NCBI GenBank assembly: GCA_014729315.1 | Contig: WJKD01000265.1 | Location: 1 to 6,719 of the forward strand | Reading direction: 5' to 3' | From: Promethearchaeota archaeon | GTDB taxonomy: Archaea; Asgardarchaeota; Lokiarchaeia; Sigynarchaeales; SOKP01 | Length of the DNA stretch: 6,719 nt | Shown here: piece after piece, positions 1-5,888 of the stretch | How positions within the stretch are numbered: the first letter of the stretch is position 1 | How the letters are laid out: each line of letters begins with the position of its first letter | Made by a program: the position numbers and the translations under genes | The notes under the pieces: model-generated | Told to the model about the DNA's origin: nothing | The model's database searches: none | Seen by the model: only the letters and a program-made list of their open reading frames with translations

Positions 1-59
1 GTATAGGTTCTCTGAATCTCATAAATAACCATGAAAATCAAATCTTAAGATAATTTTTT
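1..59. other. Left-edge region without an assignable gene
   Basis: I cannot assign a gene here. On the minus strand an ATG at 32 opens a frame (MVIYEIQRTY) that runs off the window and could be the start of a next gene, but it has no ribosome binding site. On the plus strand two frames enter from the left and stop at 28 and 53, either of which could be the tail of a convergent gene. Flanking sequence is needed to choose. Confidence 0.3.
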
Positions 60-74
60 AAAAATAAAAAAAAA
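60..74 (-). terminator. T-tract terminator of purH
   Basis: On the minus strand a run of nine T is followed by one A and five T, about 55 nt past the purH stop. No stable hairpin is evident, which fits archaeal T-tract termination. Confidence 0.5.
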
Positions 75-129
75 TATATCAAAATGTTAATACTTTATTT
101 CGACCGACCATCCAATTTGAGATTTTAAT

Positions 130-1734
130 TTAATGTCTAAAAACTCGCTTTCCACAAAATACTAAAGCGCACTCTAATTCGTCTGCTCTTTGAATAACTA
201 AATCGTCTCTTATAGAACCTCCTGGGTTTATGATTGCTTTTGCTCCCGCCTCAACAGCTGCTTCTAAACCATCAGGAAATGGAAAAAACGAATCTGTTCC
301 CATATACGAACCTTCCATAGCGTCTTTATGTCCAAATTCTTTAGCTTTTTGGGCTGCTAGTTTAACAACATGAACTCTACTCTGTTGTCCTGCACCAATT
401 CCTATTGTATATATCCCGGTGTCGTAAATTTGAACAAAACATGCAGAATTAGATTTTGCCCATTTTGAGACTTTATAAGCAAAAATTAGGGCCTCTTTTT
501 CGCTCGAGTCGACATTTTTTTTACTAACTACATTCCATTCTTTAACTACGGGCTTATAATCATATTCTTGAACGATCGTACCTCCCAGAGTCGAGCGAAT
601 TTCTAGATTTTTATATAATTCTTCTCTCTTTTCCAATAGGTTTCCAAATTCAAGAATCCTCATATTTTGTTTTGTTTCTAGAATCTCTAACGCTTTTGGT
701 TCATAAGATGGGGCCATGATAACTTCTACGAAGATATTTTTTTTATTAACAATAAAATCTGCCACTTTCTTGGATAGTTCCTTATTCACGCCCCAAATAC
801 CTCCAAATGCAGACATCGGATCGCAACTGAACGCTTTTTTTACAGATTTTAACTGATCAACCTCATCCATAGCTATTCCATTGGGAGAGGTATGTTTTAA
901 AATAGCTGTCACATAATTTTTTTTGCCAAAATCAAGCAGCATATGCATACAAGAATCAATATCAAGATAATTGTTAAACGATATTTCTTTTCCTCCTAGT
1001 TGTTTTAAGCTATGAAGGCCATATTTCGCAGAAACATCTTGATAATAAGCAGCGTTCTGATCCCAGTTTTCTCCATATCTACAATCTTGAACTTTATTAT
1101 AGACTTTTAATAGTGTATTAGGAAGCAAAGCATTTGGTTCGTATACTTGTTGGAGATAATTTGAAATCGCTGCGTTATAATCTGCCATGATTGAAAAGAC
1201 ATCTTGAGCAAGTTTCAATCTTGTCTTTTCTGTGATGGCGCCTTTATTTTTTCGTAATTCATTAATAATCTCATCGTAATATTCCGGATGTGGTACGACT
1301 ATTACATCAGGAAAGTTTTTTGCTGCTGCTCTAATCATCGTAGGTCCACCGATATCAATTAATTCTAAGGCATCTTGCAGAGTTGTACCTGGTTTTTCGA
1401 TAGCTTCTTTAAATTGGTATAAATTACACACCACCATATCAATAGGAGGGATATCATACTTCTCAGCGTCTTCTACATCCTTTTTAACATCTCGCCTATA
1501 GAGAATACCACCTTCTATCTTGGGATGGAGTGTCTTAACTCGGCCGTCAAACATCTCTGGACTTCCCGTATATTGAGAAATTTTCTTTATTTCTATCCCT
1601 TTCTCTTCCAAGAGCCGTCCAGTACCACCTGTTGAGAGGATCTCAACTTTGAATTCGTTAACTAATATATTTACAAACTCGAAAATATTTGCTTTGTCAA
1701 AAACACTTACCAAAACTCTTTCTATTTTTTTCAT
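130..1734 (-). CDS. purH: Bifunctional AICAR formyltransferase / IMP cyclohydrolase (PurH)
   Basis: Catalyses the last two steps of de novo purine synthesis in the cytoplasm: AICAR plus 10-formyl-THF gives FAICAR, which is closed to IMP. At 534 residues it has the usual bacterial length (E. coli about 529). Residues 1-200 are the cyclohydrolase (MGS-like) domain, with STGGT (34-38), DGRVKTLHPK (63-72), CNLYQF (103-108) and GGPTMIRAAAKN (129-140). The transformylase domain follows, with RYGEN (219-223), GGKEISFNN (247-255), the Lys280-His281 catalytic pair, DPMSAFGG (305-312), KSNS (427-430), GAGQQSRVH (447-455), DSFFPF (481-486) and GGSIRDD (505-511). It ends in the family's FRH. The ATG follows GTGAGGT closely (1738-1744), which supports this start. 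The motif normally KHxNPCG reads KHTSPNG, and RYGENPHQ reads RYGENWDQ. The product feeds GuaB encoded two genes upstream. The function is secure; full two-step activity is inferred from the conserved residues. Confidence 0.96.
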   Translation of the reverse strand: MKKIERVLVSVFDKANIFEFVNILVNEFKVEILSTGGTGRLLEEKGIEIKKISQYTGSPEMFDGRVKTLHPKIEGGILYRRDVKKDVEDAEKYDIPPIDMVVCNLYQFKEAIEKPGTTLQDALELIDIGGPTMIRAAAKNFPDVIVVPHPEYYDEIINELRKNKGAITEKTRLKLAQDVFSIMADYNAAISNYLQQVYEPNALLPNTLLKVYNKVQDCRYGENWDQNAAYYQDVSAKYGLHSLKQLGGKEISFNNYLDIDSCMHMLLDFGKKNYVTAILKHTSPNGIAMDEVDQLKSVKKAFSCDPMSAFGGIWGVNKELSKKVADFIVNKKNIFVEVIMAPSYEPKALEILETKQNMRILEFGNLLEKREELYKNLEIRSTLGGTIVQEYDYKPVVKEWNVVSKKNVDSSEKEALIFAYKVSKWAKSNSACFVQIYDTGIYTIGIGAGQQSRVHVVKLAAQKAKEFGHKDAMEGSYMGTDSFFPFPDGLEAAVEAGAKAIINPGGSIRDDLVIQRADELECALVFCGKRVFRH

Positions 1735-1737
1735 TTA

Positions 1738-1744
1738 ACCTCAC
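1738..1744 (-). promoter_or_regulatory. Shine-Dalgarno of purH
   Basis: On the minus strand this reads GTGAGGT, followed by TAA and then the ATG. It matches the core of the archaeal anti-Shine-Dalgarno complement (GGAGGTGA). The spacing is short at 3 nt, but the next upstream sequence gives no alternative start. Confidence 0.65.
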
Positions 1745-1790
1745 ATAATGACTTAAAAATGGCGTCTCTATCTATACTAATTAAATCTAA

Positions 1791-1800
1791 TATTTATATG
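1791..1800 (-). promoter_or_regulatory. Candidate TATA box of purH
   Basis: On the minus strand this reads CATATAAATA, centred about 62 nt before the purH ATG. With the usual 25 nt from TATA centre to start site, transcription would begin near 1770 with a leader of about 36 nt. The purine-rich BRE expected just upstream is missing: a T-run lies there, probably the terminator of the preceding gene. Confidence 0.45.
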
Positions 1801-1813
1801 AAAAAGCAAAAAA
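1801..1813 (-). terminator. T-tract terminator after the 341-aa gene
   Basis: On the minus strand this reads six T, GC, then five T, about 65 nt past the stop codon. Archaeal RNA polymerase stops at such tracts without a strong hairpin. It directly abuts the purH TATA candidate, so it would separate the two transcription units. Confidence 0.45.
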
Positions 1814-1878
1814 TTAACGCGTAATTAATAATAAAATTGAAGGAGTTAATGCACCGATTGAAAGTTGATAAAATCGAA

Positions 1879-2904
1879 TTAGACTAAATTTTTAATCTTA
1901 CTGAGAATCTCTGTTGATTGTAAAACTTTTGTTCCAAATTCTTTTATCTTTTCTTTTTGTTCTTCAAAATCCCAAATTGTTGCCTTAAATGGCTCAAATT
2001 TGATGGCATCAATAGCTAAATTTGAGCGCAATAACACATATAAAACTCTTTTTATATCCTGATTACATTTTTGGATCAATAAATCGTCGCTTTTACTTTT
2101 TACAACTTTCTTTACCTGAGACTTGATCAGCCTTCCAATCATAGGAACTAGGTTTTTTATTAAAGAAGTCGTAGCAGTAATGATAAGTTTTTCGAGACGT
2201 TCTATCCATTTTTCACGAGTAACATTGAACATAACCCATTGAATTTCATAACCATATTTTTTATTTTCATCGACATCTTCAAAAGCTTTCAATTCTTCTA
2301 TATCATCCCTTTTCTCAAAAGAAATAGAAAATTCTCTGGAGGGATCGATAAGCAGACCTTCCTTATTATTAGCTCTATATGATTTTACATCTTCTTCAGG
2401 TGTTTGAAATAAATCGATGCAGTGCGTTAACGATATTTCTAAAATTTTCGAGGGATCTTTTATTGCAGTCCTTAAATTTTTAAACGATTCCTTTCCCAGA
2501 TTTAAATAAAATTTTAACTCGTCGATTGAATCTAATCCTAAAAGGTCGGCAATTTTATTTGGTTCTTTATCAAGTTTTTCTAAGAAAGAACCTAAATCTC
2601 TTATGTTAGTTTTCTCTTTAATTAAATCTATTTTTTCCGGGGATAATCCTTCCATAGTTAGAATTGAGGGAACAAATCCTTCTCTATTTAGCCTTTTTTG
2701 ATCGATTTTATCTTTAATTTTTTTAACCATGCTTATTATCCGTCTTTCGCTTAGCTTTTTCAAATTTTTTTCTTCTAACTTAATTTTTTCTTGTCTCCCT
2801 GGAAACATTCTTGAGTCAATCTTTAAATGTTCAGGATTGAAATCCTCGTTAGGGGATACTATGGTTGAAAACGCCAATCGCAAACTTCCTCTTACTTCAA
2901 CCAT
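1879..2904 (-). CDS. Uncharacterised lysine-rich soluble protein, 341 aa
   Basis: I do not recognise this family. The protein has no signal peptide, no convincing membrane segment, no Cys/His metal cluster and no P-loop. Residues 1-17 look like beta strands. Residues 37-72 are a highly charged helix. Residues 84-136 look like compact helical repeats (GLSPEKIDLIKE, NIRDLGSFLEKL, ADLLGLDSIDELKFYL), recalling helix-hairpin-helix or other small helical modules, though the GxG hairpin of true HhH is missing. Residues 183-230 look beta-rich (LLIDPSREFSISFEKR, YGYEIQWVMFNVT). The C-terminal third (231-341) is amphipathic and basic (KSQVKKVVKSKS, 261-271). The start is well fixed by GAGGTGAG 6 nt upstream. 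It lies between guaB and purH on the same strand, with its own candidate TATA box and a T-tract after it, so it is probably expressed by itself. A nucleic-acid-binding or protein-scaffold role is possible from the basic helices but is only a guess. Confidence 0.85.
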   Translation of the reverse strand: MVEVRGSLRLAFSTIVSPNEDFNPEHLKIDSRMFPGRQEKIKLEEKNLKKLSERRIISMVKKIKDKIDQKRLNREGFVPSILTMEGLSPEKIDLIKEKTNIRDLGSFLEKLDKEPNKIADLLGLDSIDELKFYLNLGKESFKNLRTAIKDPSKILEISLTHCIDLFQTPEEDVKSYRANNKEGLLIDPSREFSISFEKRDDIEELKAFEDVDENKKYGYEIQWVMFNVTREKWIERLEKLIITATTSLIKNLVPMIGRLIKSQVKKVVKSKSDDLLIQKCNQDIKRVLYVLLRSNLAIDAIKFEPFKATIWDFEEQKEKIKEFGTKVLQSTEILSKIKNLV

Positions 2905-2910
2905 TTATAG

Positions 2911-2918
2911 CTCACCTC
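2911..2918 (-). promoter_or_regulatory. Strong Shine-Dalgarno of the 341-aa gene
   Basis: On the minus strand this reads GAGGTGAG, 6 nt before the ATG at 2904. It is the best ribosome binding site in the window and supports the unknown gene as a truly translated gene with this start. Confidence 0.8.
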
Positions 2919-2962
2919 TAATTGCTTTTTAATCATTTCTTCTCATTAATAATATTTATTAA

Positions 2963-2972
2963 GTTATATTAA
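2963..2972 (-). promoter_or_regulatory. Candidate TATA box of the 341-aa gene
   Basis: On the minus strand this reads TTAATATAAC, centred about 63 nt before the ATG, nearly the same spacing as for purH. A start site near 2942 is predicted. A rival TATA-like element (GGTTATAAACC, 2985-2995) lies about 23 nt further upstream and overlaps the palindrome, so the real promoter is uncertain. Confidence 0.35.
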
Positions 2973-2991
2973 GATGTTATTTCGGGTTTAT

Positions 2992-3003
2992 AACCTTAAG
3001 GTT
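2992..3003. repeat. Perfect 12-bp palindrome AACCTTAAGGTT
   Basis: The sequence AACCTTAAGGTT is its own reverse complement. Its AACC half is also part of an overlapping inverted repeat, GGTT-TAT-AACC at 2985-2995, so three GGTT/AACC half-sites lie within 19 bp. It is between the guaB T-tract and the start of the 341-aa gene, which fits an operator for a dimeric regulator. The GGTT-TAT-AACC repeat also reads as a TATA-like element, and binding there could block TBP. Confidence 0.4.
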
Positions 3004-3011
3004 GATAGTAG

Positions 3012-3032
3012 AAAAATTATAAAAAATAAAAA
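3012..3032 (-). terminator. T-tract terminator of guaB
   Basis: The minus strand carries three T-runs of five, six and five within 21 nt, beginning about 35 nt past the guaB stop. No strong stem precedes them. This is the clearest archaeal-style terminator in the window and implies that the next gene needs its own promoter. Confidence 0.55.
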
Positions 3033-3067
3033 GATTTAAACTAGAAACAAATCGAGCTAAAAATGAA

Positions 3068-4537
3068 CTAGAATTTCCCTAAAAGATCGTGAGGTTTTTG
3101 TTCACTCTGACCAACGGCAGATACCATTCCTATTTTCGCTTTCTTCAAGCTAGAAAGATTTTTTGCCCCCACATAAATCATTCCATTTTTTAGACCTTCG
3201 TTCAAAGCTAAAATCACTCCTGAAAGATCACCTACGAAAGGAACATAATCGGAAACTCCTTCAGGAAGAGATTTTGACTCAAGACTGTATCTATCCAAGA
3301 TAAAGTTTGCTGCTCGTGCTTCTTTGCTGCCCATTCCTCTATAGATTTTTACCTTTCTTCCTTGTATCGTGTCTACATATCCAGGACTCTCTGTACAACC
3401 TGCAAAAAAATGACCTGTCATTATCATATCCGCTCCTACGCTAAAAGCTTTTGGTAGATCTCCTGGATTTTTAAATCCTCCATCAGCAATAAGCTTGACC
3501 TTAGGGTTGTAATCTTTAATAGCATCTGCAACTTGAGCAGTTGCGAACATAGTAGGTGCGCCAACTCCTGTTTGTATAGATGTAGTACAAATTGAACCCG
3601 AACCCATGCCAACTTTTATCCCAATTAATTTTTCATCAGAAAAATCACATTCCGTTAAGATGTGTTCCGCTGCTTCATAAGTACCGATATTTCCTACAAC
3701 GAAGTCAGCCTCCAAGAAATCCATTAGCTTTTTTGTACCTTGAATATCGTCGATTTTATAATATTCAGCCACATCAATAAAGAAGATGTCAGTATATTTA
3801 TCAATTTCTTTCAACATGGATTGTGCTTGAGGACTCTTTGGAAATTTTGGACTTAACGCAAGAGCGCATAATAAACGCCCTTCTTCATCCTTTGAAGCTA
3901 AAGGAAATTCGGGTTTTAAGTCTTTTTTCGTGATTAAGCCCTTCAATGTACCATCGTCATCAATAATAGGTAATTTTTCCTTTCGATGTTCGAACAAGAC
4001 TCTTAAAGCATCGTTTCTTGAGGCGTTAGGTTTTATTGAAATAACATCTTGAGTCATGAAATCTTTTACTTGTTTTTCTTTTAACTCCTCTTCGAGATAA
4101 GGAAGATCTCTCTTCGTAAAAATACCGCAAACTTTATTATTATCTCCAATAACCACTAAACCACTAATGCCGTAATTTTCCATCATATATTTTGCTTTAA
4201 AAATGGGCTCGTTTGGACCAATAGTGGCAACATCGTCAATTACAAACGATCTCGCTCTTTTAACCGCCCGAACCATCTTTAATTGCTTTTCGTATGAGCA
4301 ATTTCTATGGAGGACGCCGAGACCCCCGAGTAATGCCATTTTTATTGCCATTTCTTGTTCGGTCACTGTATCCATTGCTGCTGATATGATAGGGATGTTG
4401 AAAAAGTACTTACCAAGTGTGGTGGATGTATCAACTTCAGATGGTTTGAAATTCGTATATCCCGGTAAAATCAACACATCGTCAAACGTCGTTATAAACT
4501 CGTCAGTAAACGCTTTCTTACGATAATAGTCTGTCAT
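3068..4537 (-). CDS. guaB: IMP dehydrogenase with tandem CBS domains
   Basis: Oxidises IMP to XMP with NAD+, the committed step to guanine nucleotides. At 489 residues it matches the family length (E. coli 488). The barrel starts with TFDDVLILPGY (17-27) and SAAMDTVTE (52-60). A Bateman module of two CBS domains spans about 102-208 (GISGLVVIGD...GIFTKRDL and KLPIIDDDG...GLITKKDL); such modules bind adenine or guanine nucleotides in relatives. The catalytic loop GSGSICTT places the nucleophile at Cys317. IADGG (350-354), YRGMGSKEAR (399-408) and the flap Arg416-Tyr417 dyad follow, with PHDL near the C-terminus. The dyad and Cys loop favour IMPDH over GMP reductase. Odd: the cofactor loop, usually IDS(S/A)xG, reads IDVAEYY (254-260), keeping the Asp only, and the Arg of the usual GRVPY segment is Tyr431. 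The ATG lacks a Shine-Dalgarno; no other in-frame ATG precedes the catalytic core. PurH, two genes downstream, makes its substrate. Confidence 0.94.
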   Translation of the reverse strand: MTDYYRKKAFTDEFITTFDDVLILPGYTNFKPSEVDTSTTLGKYFFNIPIISAAMDTVTEQEMAIKMALLGGLGVLHRNCSYEKQLKMVRAVKRARSFVIDDVATIGPNEPIFKAKYMMENYGISGLVVIGDNNKVCGIFTKRDLPYLEEELKEKQVKDFMTQDVISIKPNASRNDALRVLFEHRKEKLPIIDDDGTLKGLITKKDLKPEFPLASKDEEGRLLCALALSPKFPKSPQAQSMLKEIDKYTDIFFIDVAEYYKIDDIQGTKKLMDFLEADFVVGNIGTYEAAEHILTECDFSDEKLIGIKVGMGSGSICTTSIQTGVGAPTMFATAQVADAIKDYNPKVKLIADGGFKNPGDLPKAFSVGADMIMTGHFFAGCTESPGYVDTIQGRKVKIYRGMGSKEARAANFILDRYSLESKSLPEGVSDYVPFVGDLSGVILALNEGLKNGMIYVGAKNLSSLKKAKIGMVSAVGQSEQKPHDLLGKF

Positions 4538-4572
4538 TTTTTGAATATAGTATAAATTAGGTTGAAATGTTT

Positions 4573-4583
4573 GTATTATAATT
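4573..4583 (-). promoter_or_regulatory. Candidate TATA box of guaB
   Basis: On the minus strand this reads AATTATAATAC, centred about 41 nt before the ATG. The predicted start site near 4552 would leave a leader of only about 15 nt with no Shine-Dalgarno, unlike the other complete genes here. The whole 4538-4664 gap is very AT-rich, so other TATA-like matches exist and this choice is tentative. Confidence 0.3.
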
Positions 4584-4590
4584 CAATAAT

Positions 4591-4596
4591 AAAAAA
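4591..4596 (-). terminator. Weak T-tract after the lysine dehydrogenase gene
   Basis: A single run of six T on the minus strand, about 70 nt past the stop codon and just ahead of the guaB promoter candidate. It is the only T-run of this size in the gap. It may be only partly effective, so read-through into guaB cannot be excluded. Confidence 0.25.
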
Positions 4597-4664
4597 TCTA
4601 AATATTAATATTAAATAGAATGATGATTATAAAATGTTATTGATTATCCCTTAATTAATCTCGG

Positions 4665-5834
4665 TTAATGATAGTTGATTTTGACCTTAACTTTAATTCC
4701 TCGTTTATCAAGTTCCCTTACAAAATAATTTGGATTAACTGCTAATTCCACAGGAATGGCCCCTTTTTCAACCAGCCCTTCAGCCATCATGATCGCTACG
4801 ATAGAACCGTCCCAACCTGTAGTTCGTTCCATGGCAGTAAATCCCGTCGCCTCGTCGTAATAATCAATTAAATCCAAGATCACCTCGGCATTCTGACCGT
4901 CCTTAATTCCCAAGGATTTGACTCTAATAACCACAACATCCTTATCTTCCGGAAAGGTTACTTTTGGTTCAAAGAGCGTGTGAAATACTTCGCGAGGTTT
5001 AATTTTCATCCCATTTATCTCTATAGGAGTCAAATCAAGTAAACCTAAGTCCCAAAATGCTCTTAATTGTTGAAAGTGACCTGGATATCTTACAGTTTTG
5101 TTTTGATAAGTCTGAAGTTTTCCTTCAAAAGTCCAAGGTGCTGTAGATGTTCCTCCTCCCGTTGTAAATGCTTCAAGTGTTCCGATCGGCTCGGGAAATT
5201 TAAGCGTTTCTAATTCTTCAAAAGGCTCGATTTCAGTTAATTTTCCGTCTCTCAAGAAATAAGTAGGTTCTGCATATTCGTTTGTTAAACCTTCAATGTT
5301 GAATGTTAGAAGATAATTAAAAGGAGGTCTTGGATTCTGAGGTAATCCACCGTCCCACATATATACATGTTCGGGGTTATCCAAAAGGTCCATAGTATAG
5401 ACGCACAAAGTTGTTCCCATTCCGGGGACTTGCCCGCAGTCGGGAATGATTGAAATGTTAGCCTCTTTTGCTCGAAGATTTAAGGCAATTTGTTCCTTTG
5501 TTATGTCTGTGTTGCCGCCTAGGTCACACATGCTTGCACCAGCTTTAATTGCAGCTTTAGCAATATCAAGATTATAATGATAGGGAACAGAACTTAGGAA
5601 AGAATCAACTCCGGTTAACAAATCAATCAATTCTCCGCTATTTCGGACATTTAATTCCTTTGCTGCGATATTTTCGAAATCTAAAAGCTCCTTTATTCTT
5701 TCAGCTGCTTTTTCAGCATTCTTCAGATTCTTATCGGCAATAATCACTTCCTTAGCTTTGCCAAATTTGATCATATCGTAAGCAGCAGCAGTGCCTTGTC
5801 GTCCTGCACCTATAACTGCGTAAGTGTAACTCAT
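4665..5834 (-). CDS. Saccharopine dehydrogenase family protein, probable L-lysine 6-dehydrogenase
   Basis: Probable NAD(P)-dependent deamination of L-lysine at the epsilon carbon, giving allysine that cyclises to piperideine-6-carboxylate. The 389-residue protein opens with a Rossmann fold: YAVIGAGRQG (5-14), then Asp34 after strand 2, which usually favours NAD+. It keeps blocks I recall from Geobacillus lysine 6-dehydrogenase: DLGG (104-107), IIPDCGQVPGMG (129-140), GGLPQNPRPP (162-171), EGL...Y (181-187), LEAFTTGGGTSTAPWTF (220-236), RYPGH (249-253), ING...PREV (273-283) and TAMERTT (333-339). A TTG start 21 nt upstream is possible, but GGAGTGAT at 5839-5846 sits properly only for this ATG, and the Rossmann strand then begins at residue 4 as expected. 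It follows the kinase stop by 54 nt with no clear promoter, so co-transcription is likely. Related enzymes in this superfamily act on saccharopine or carboxynorspermidine; the single-domain size and motifs favour the lysine enzyme, but the substrate is inferred. Confidence 0.85.
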   Translation of the reverse strand: MSYTYAVIGAGRQGTAAAYDMIKFGKAKEVIIADKNLKNAEKAAERIKELLDFENIAAKELNVRNSGELIDLLTGVDSFLSSVPYHYNLDIAKAAIKAGASMCDLGGNTDITKEQIALNLRAKEANISIIPDCGQVPGMGTTLCVYTMDLLDNPEHVYMWDGGLPQNPRPPFNYLLTFNIEGLTNEYAEPTYFLRDGKLTEIEPFEELETLKFPEPIGTLEAFTTGGGTSTAPWTFEGKLQTYQNKTVRYPGHFQQLRAFWDLGLLDLTPIEINGMKIKPREVFHTLFEPKVTFPEDKDVVVIRVKSLGIKDGQNAEVILDLIDYYDEATGFTAMERTTGWDGSIVAIMMAEGLVEKGAIPVELAVNPNYFVRELDKRGIKVKVKINYH

Positions 5835-5838
5835 TAAT

Positions 5839-5846
5839 ATCACTCC
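5839..5846 (-). promoter_or_regulatory. Shine-Dalgarno that fixes the lysine dehydrogenase start
   Basis: On the minus strand this reads GGAGTGAT, 4 nt before the ATG at 5834 (8 nt counted from GGAG). It lies downstream of the alternative TTG at 5855, so it can serve only the ATG. This argues for a 389-residue protein. Confidence 0.75.
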
Positions 5847-5888
5847 AATACACAATAAAGATTGATTTAACTAACGTAGAAATTAATA

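Noticed and set aside
1855..1876. Hairpin after the 341-aa gene (CGATT / AATCG arms)
   Set aside because: The stem is only 5 bp with a 12-nt loop and no T-run directly after it, too weak to call a terminator.
2729..2932. Plus-strand frame of 67 codons opposite the start of the 341-aa gene
   Set aside because: The Phe/Leu/Ser-rich translation is the mirror of a lysine-rich coding strand, and the minus-strand gene has a strong ribosome binding site.
3592..4526. Open plus-strand frames at 3592-3780 and 4203-4526 opposite guaB
   Set aside because: They lie entirely inside a clearly identified gene on the other strand, have no recognisable protein features and are expected shadows.
3068..4537. 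GMP reductase instead of IMP dehydrogenase
   Set aside because: The Arg-Tyr dyad of the IMPDH flap (416-417), the AGCTESPG segment and the C-terminal PHD motif favour IMPDH; GMP reductases lack the dyad.
4548..4559. TAATTTATACTA as the guaB TATA box
   Set aside because: It matches the consensus well but is centred only about 16 nt before the ATG, so transcription would start inside the coding region and no later start keeps the catalytic barrel whole.
5835..5855. TTG start that would add seven residues to the lysine dehydrogenase
   Set aside because: The Shine-Dalgarno lies inside this extension and the Rossmann fold begins right after the downstream ATG.
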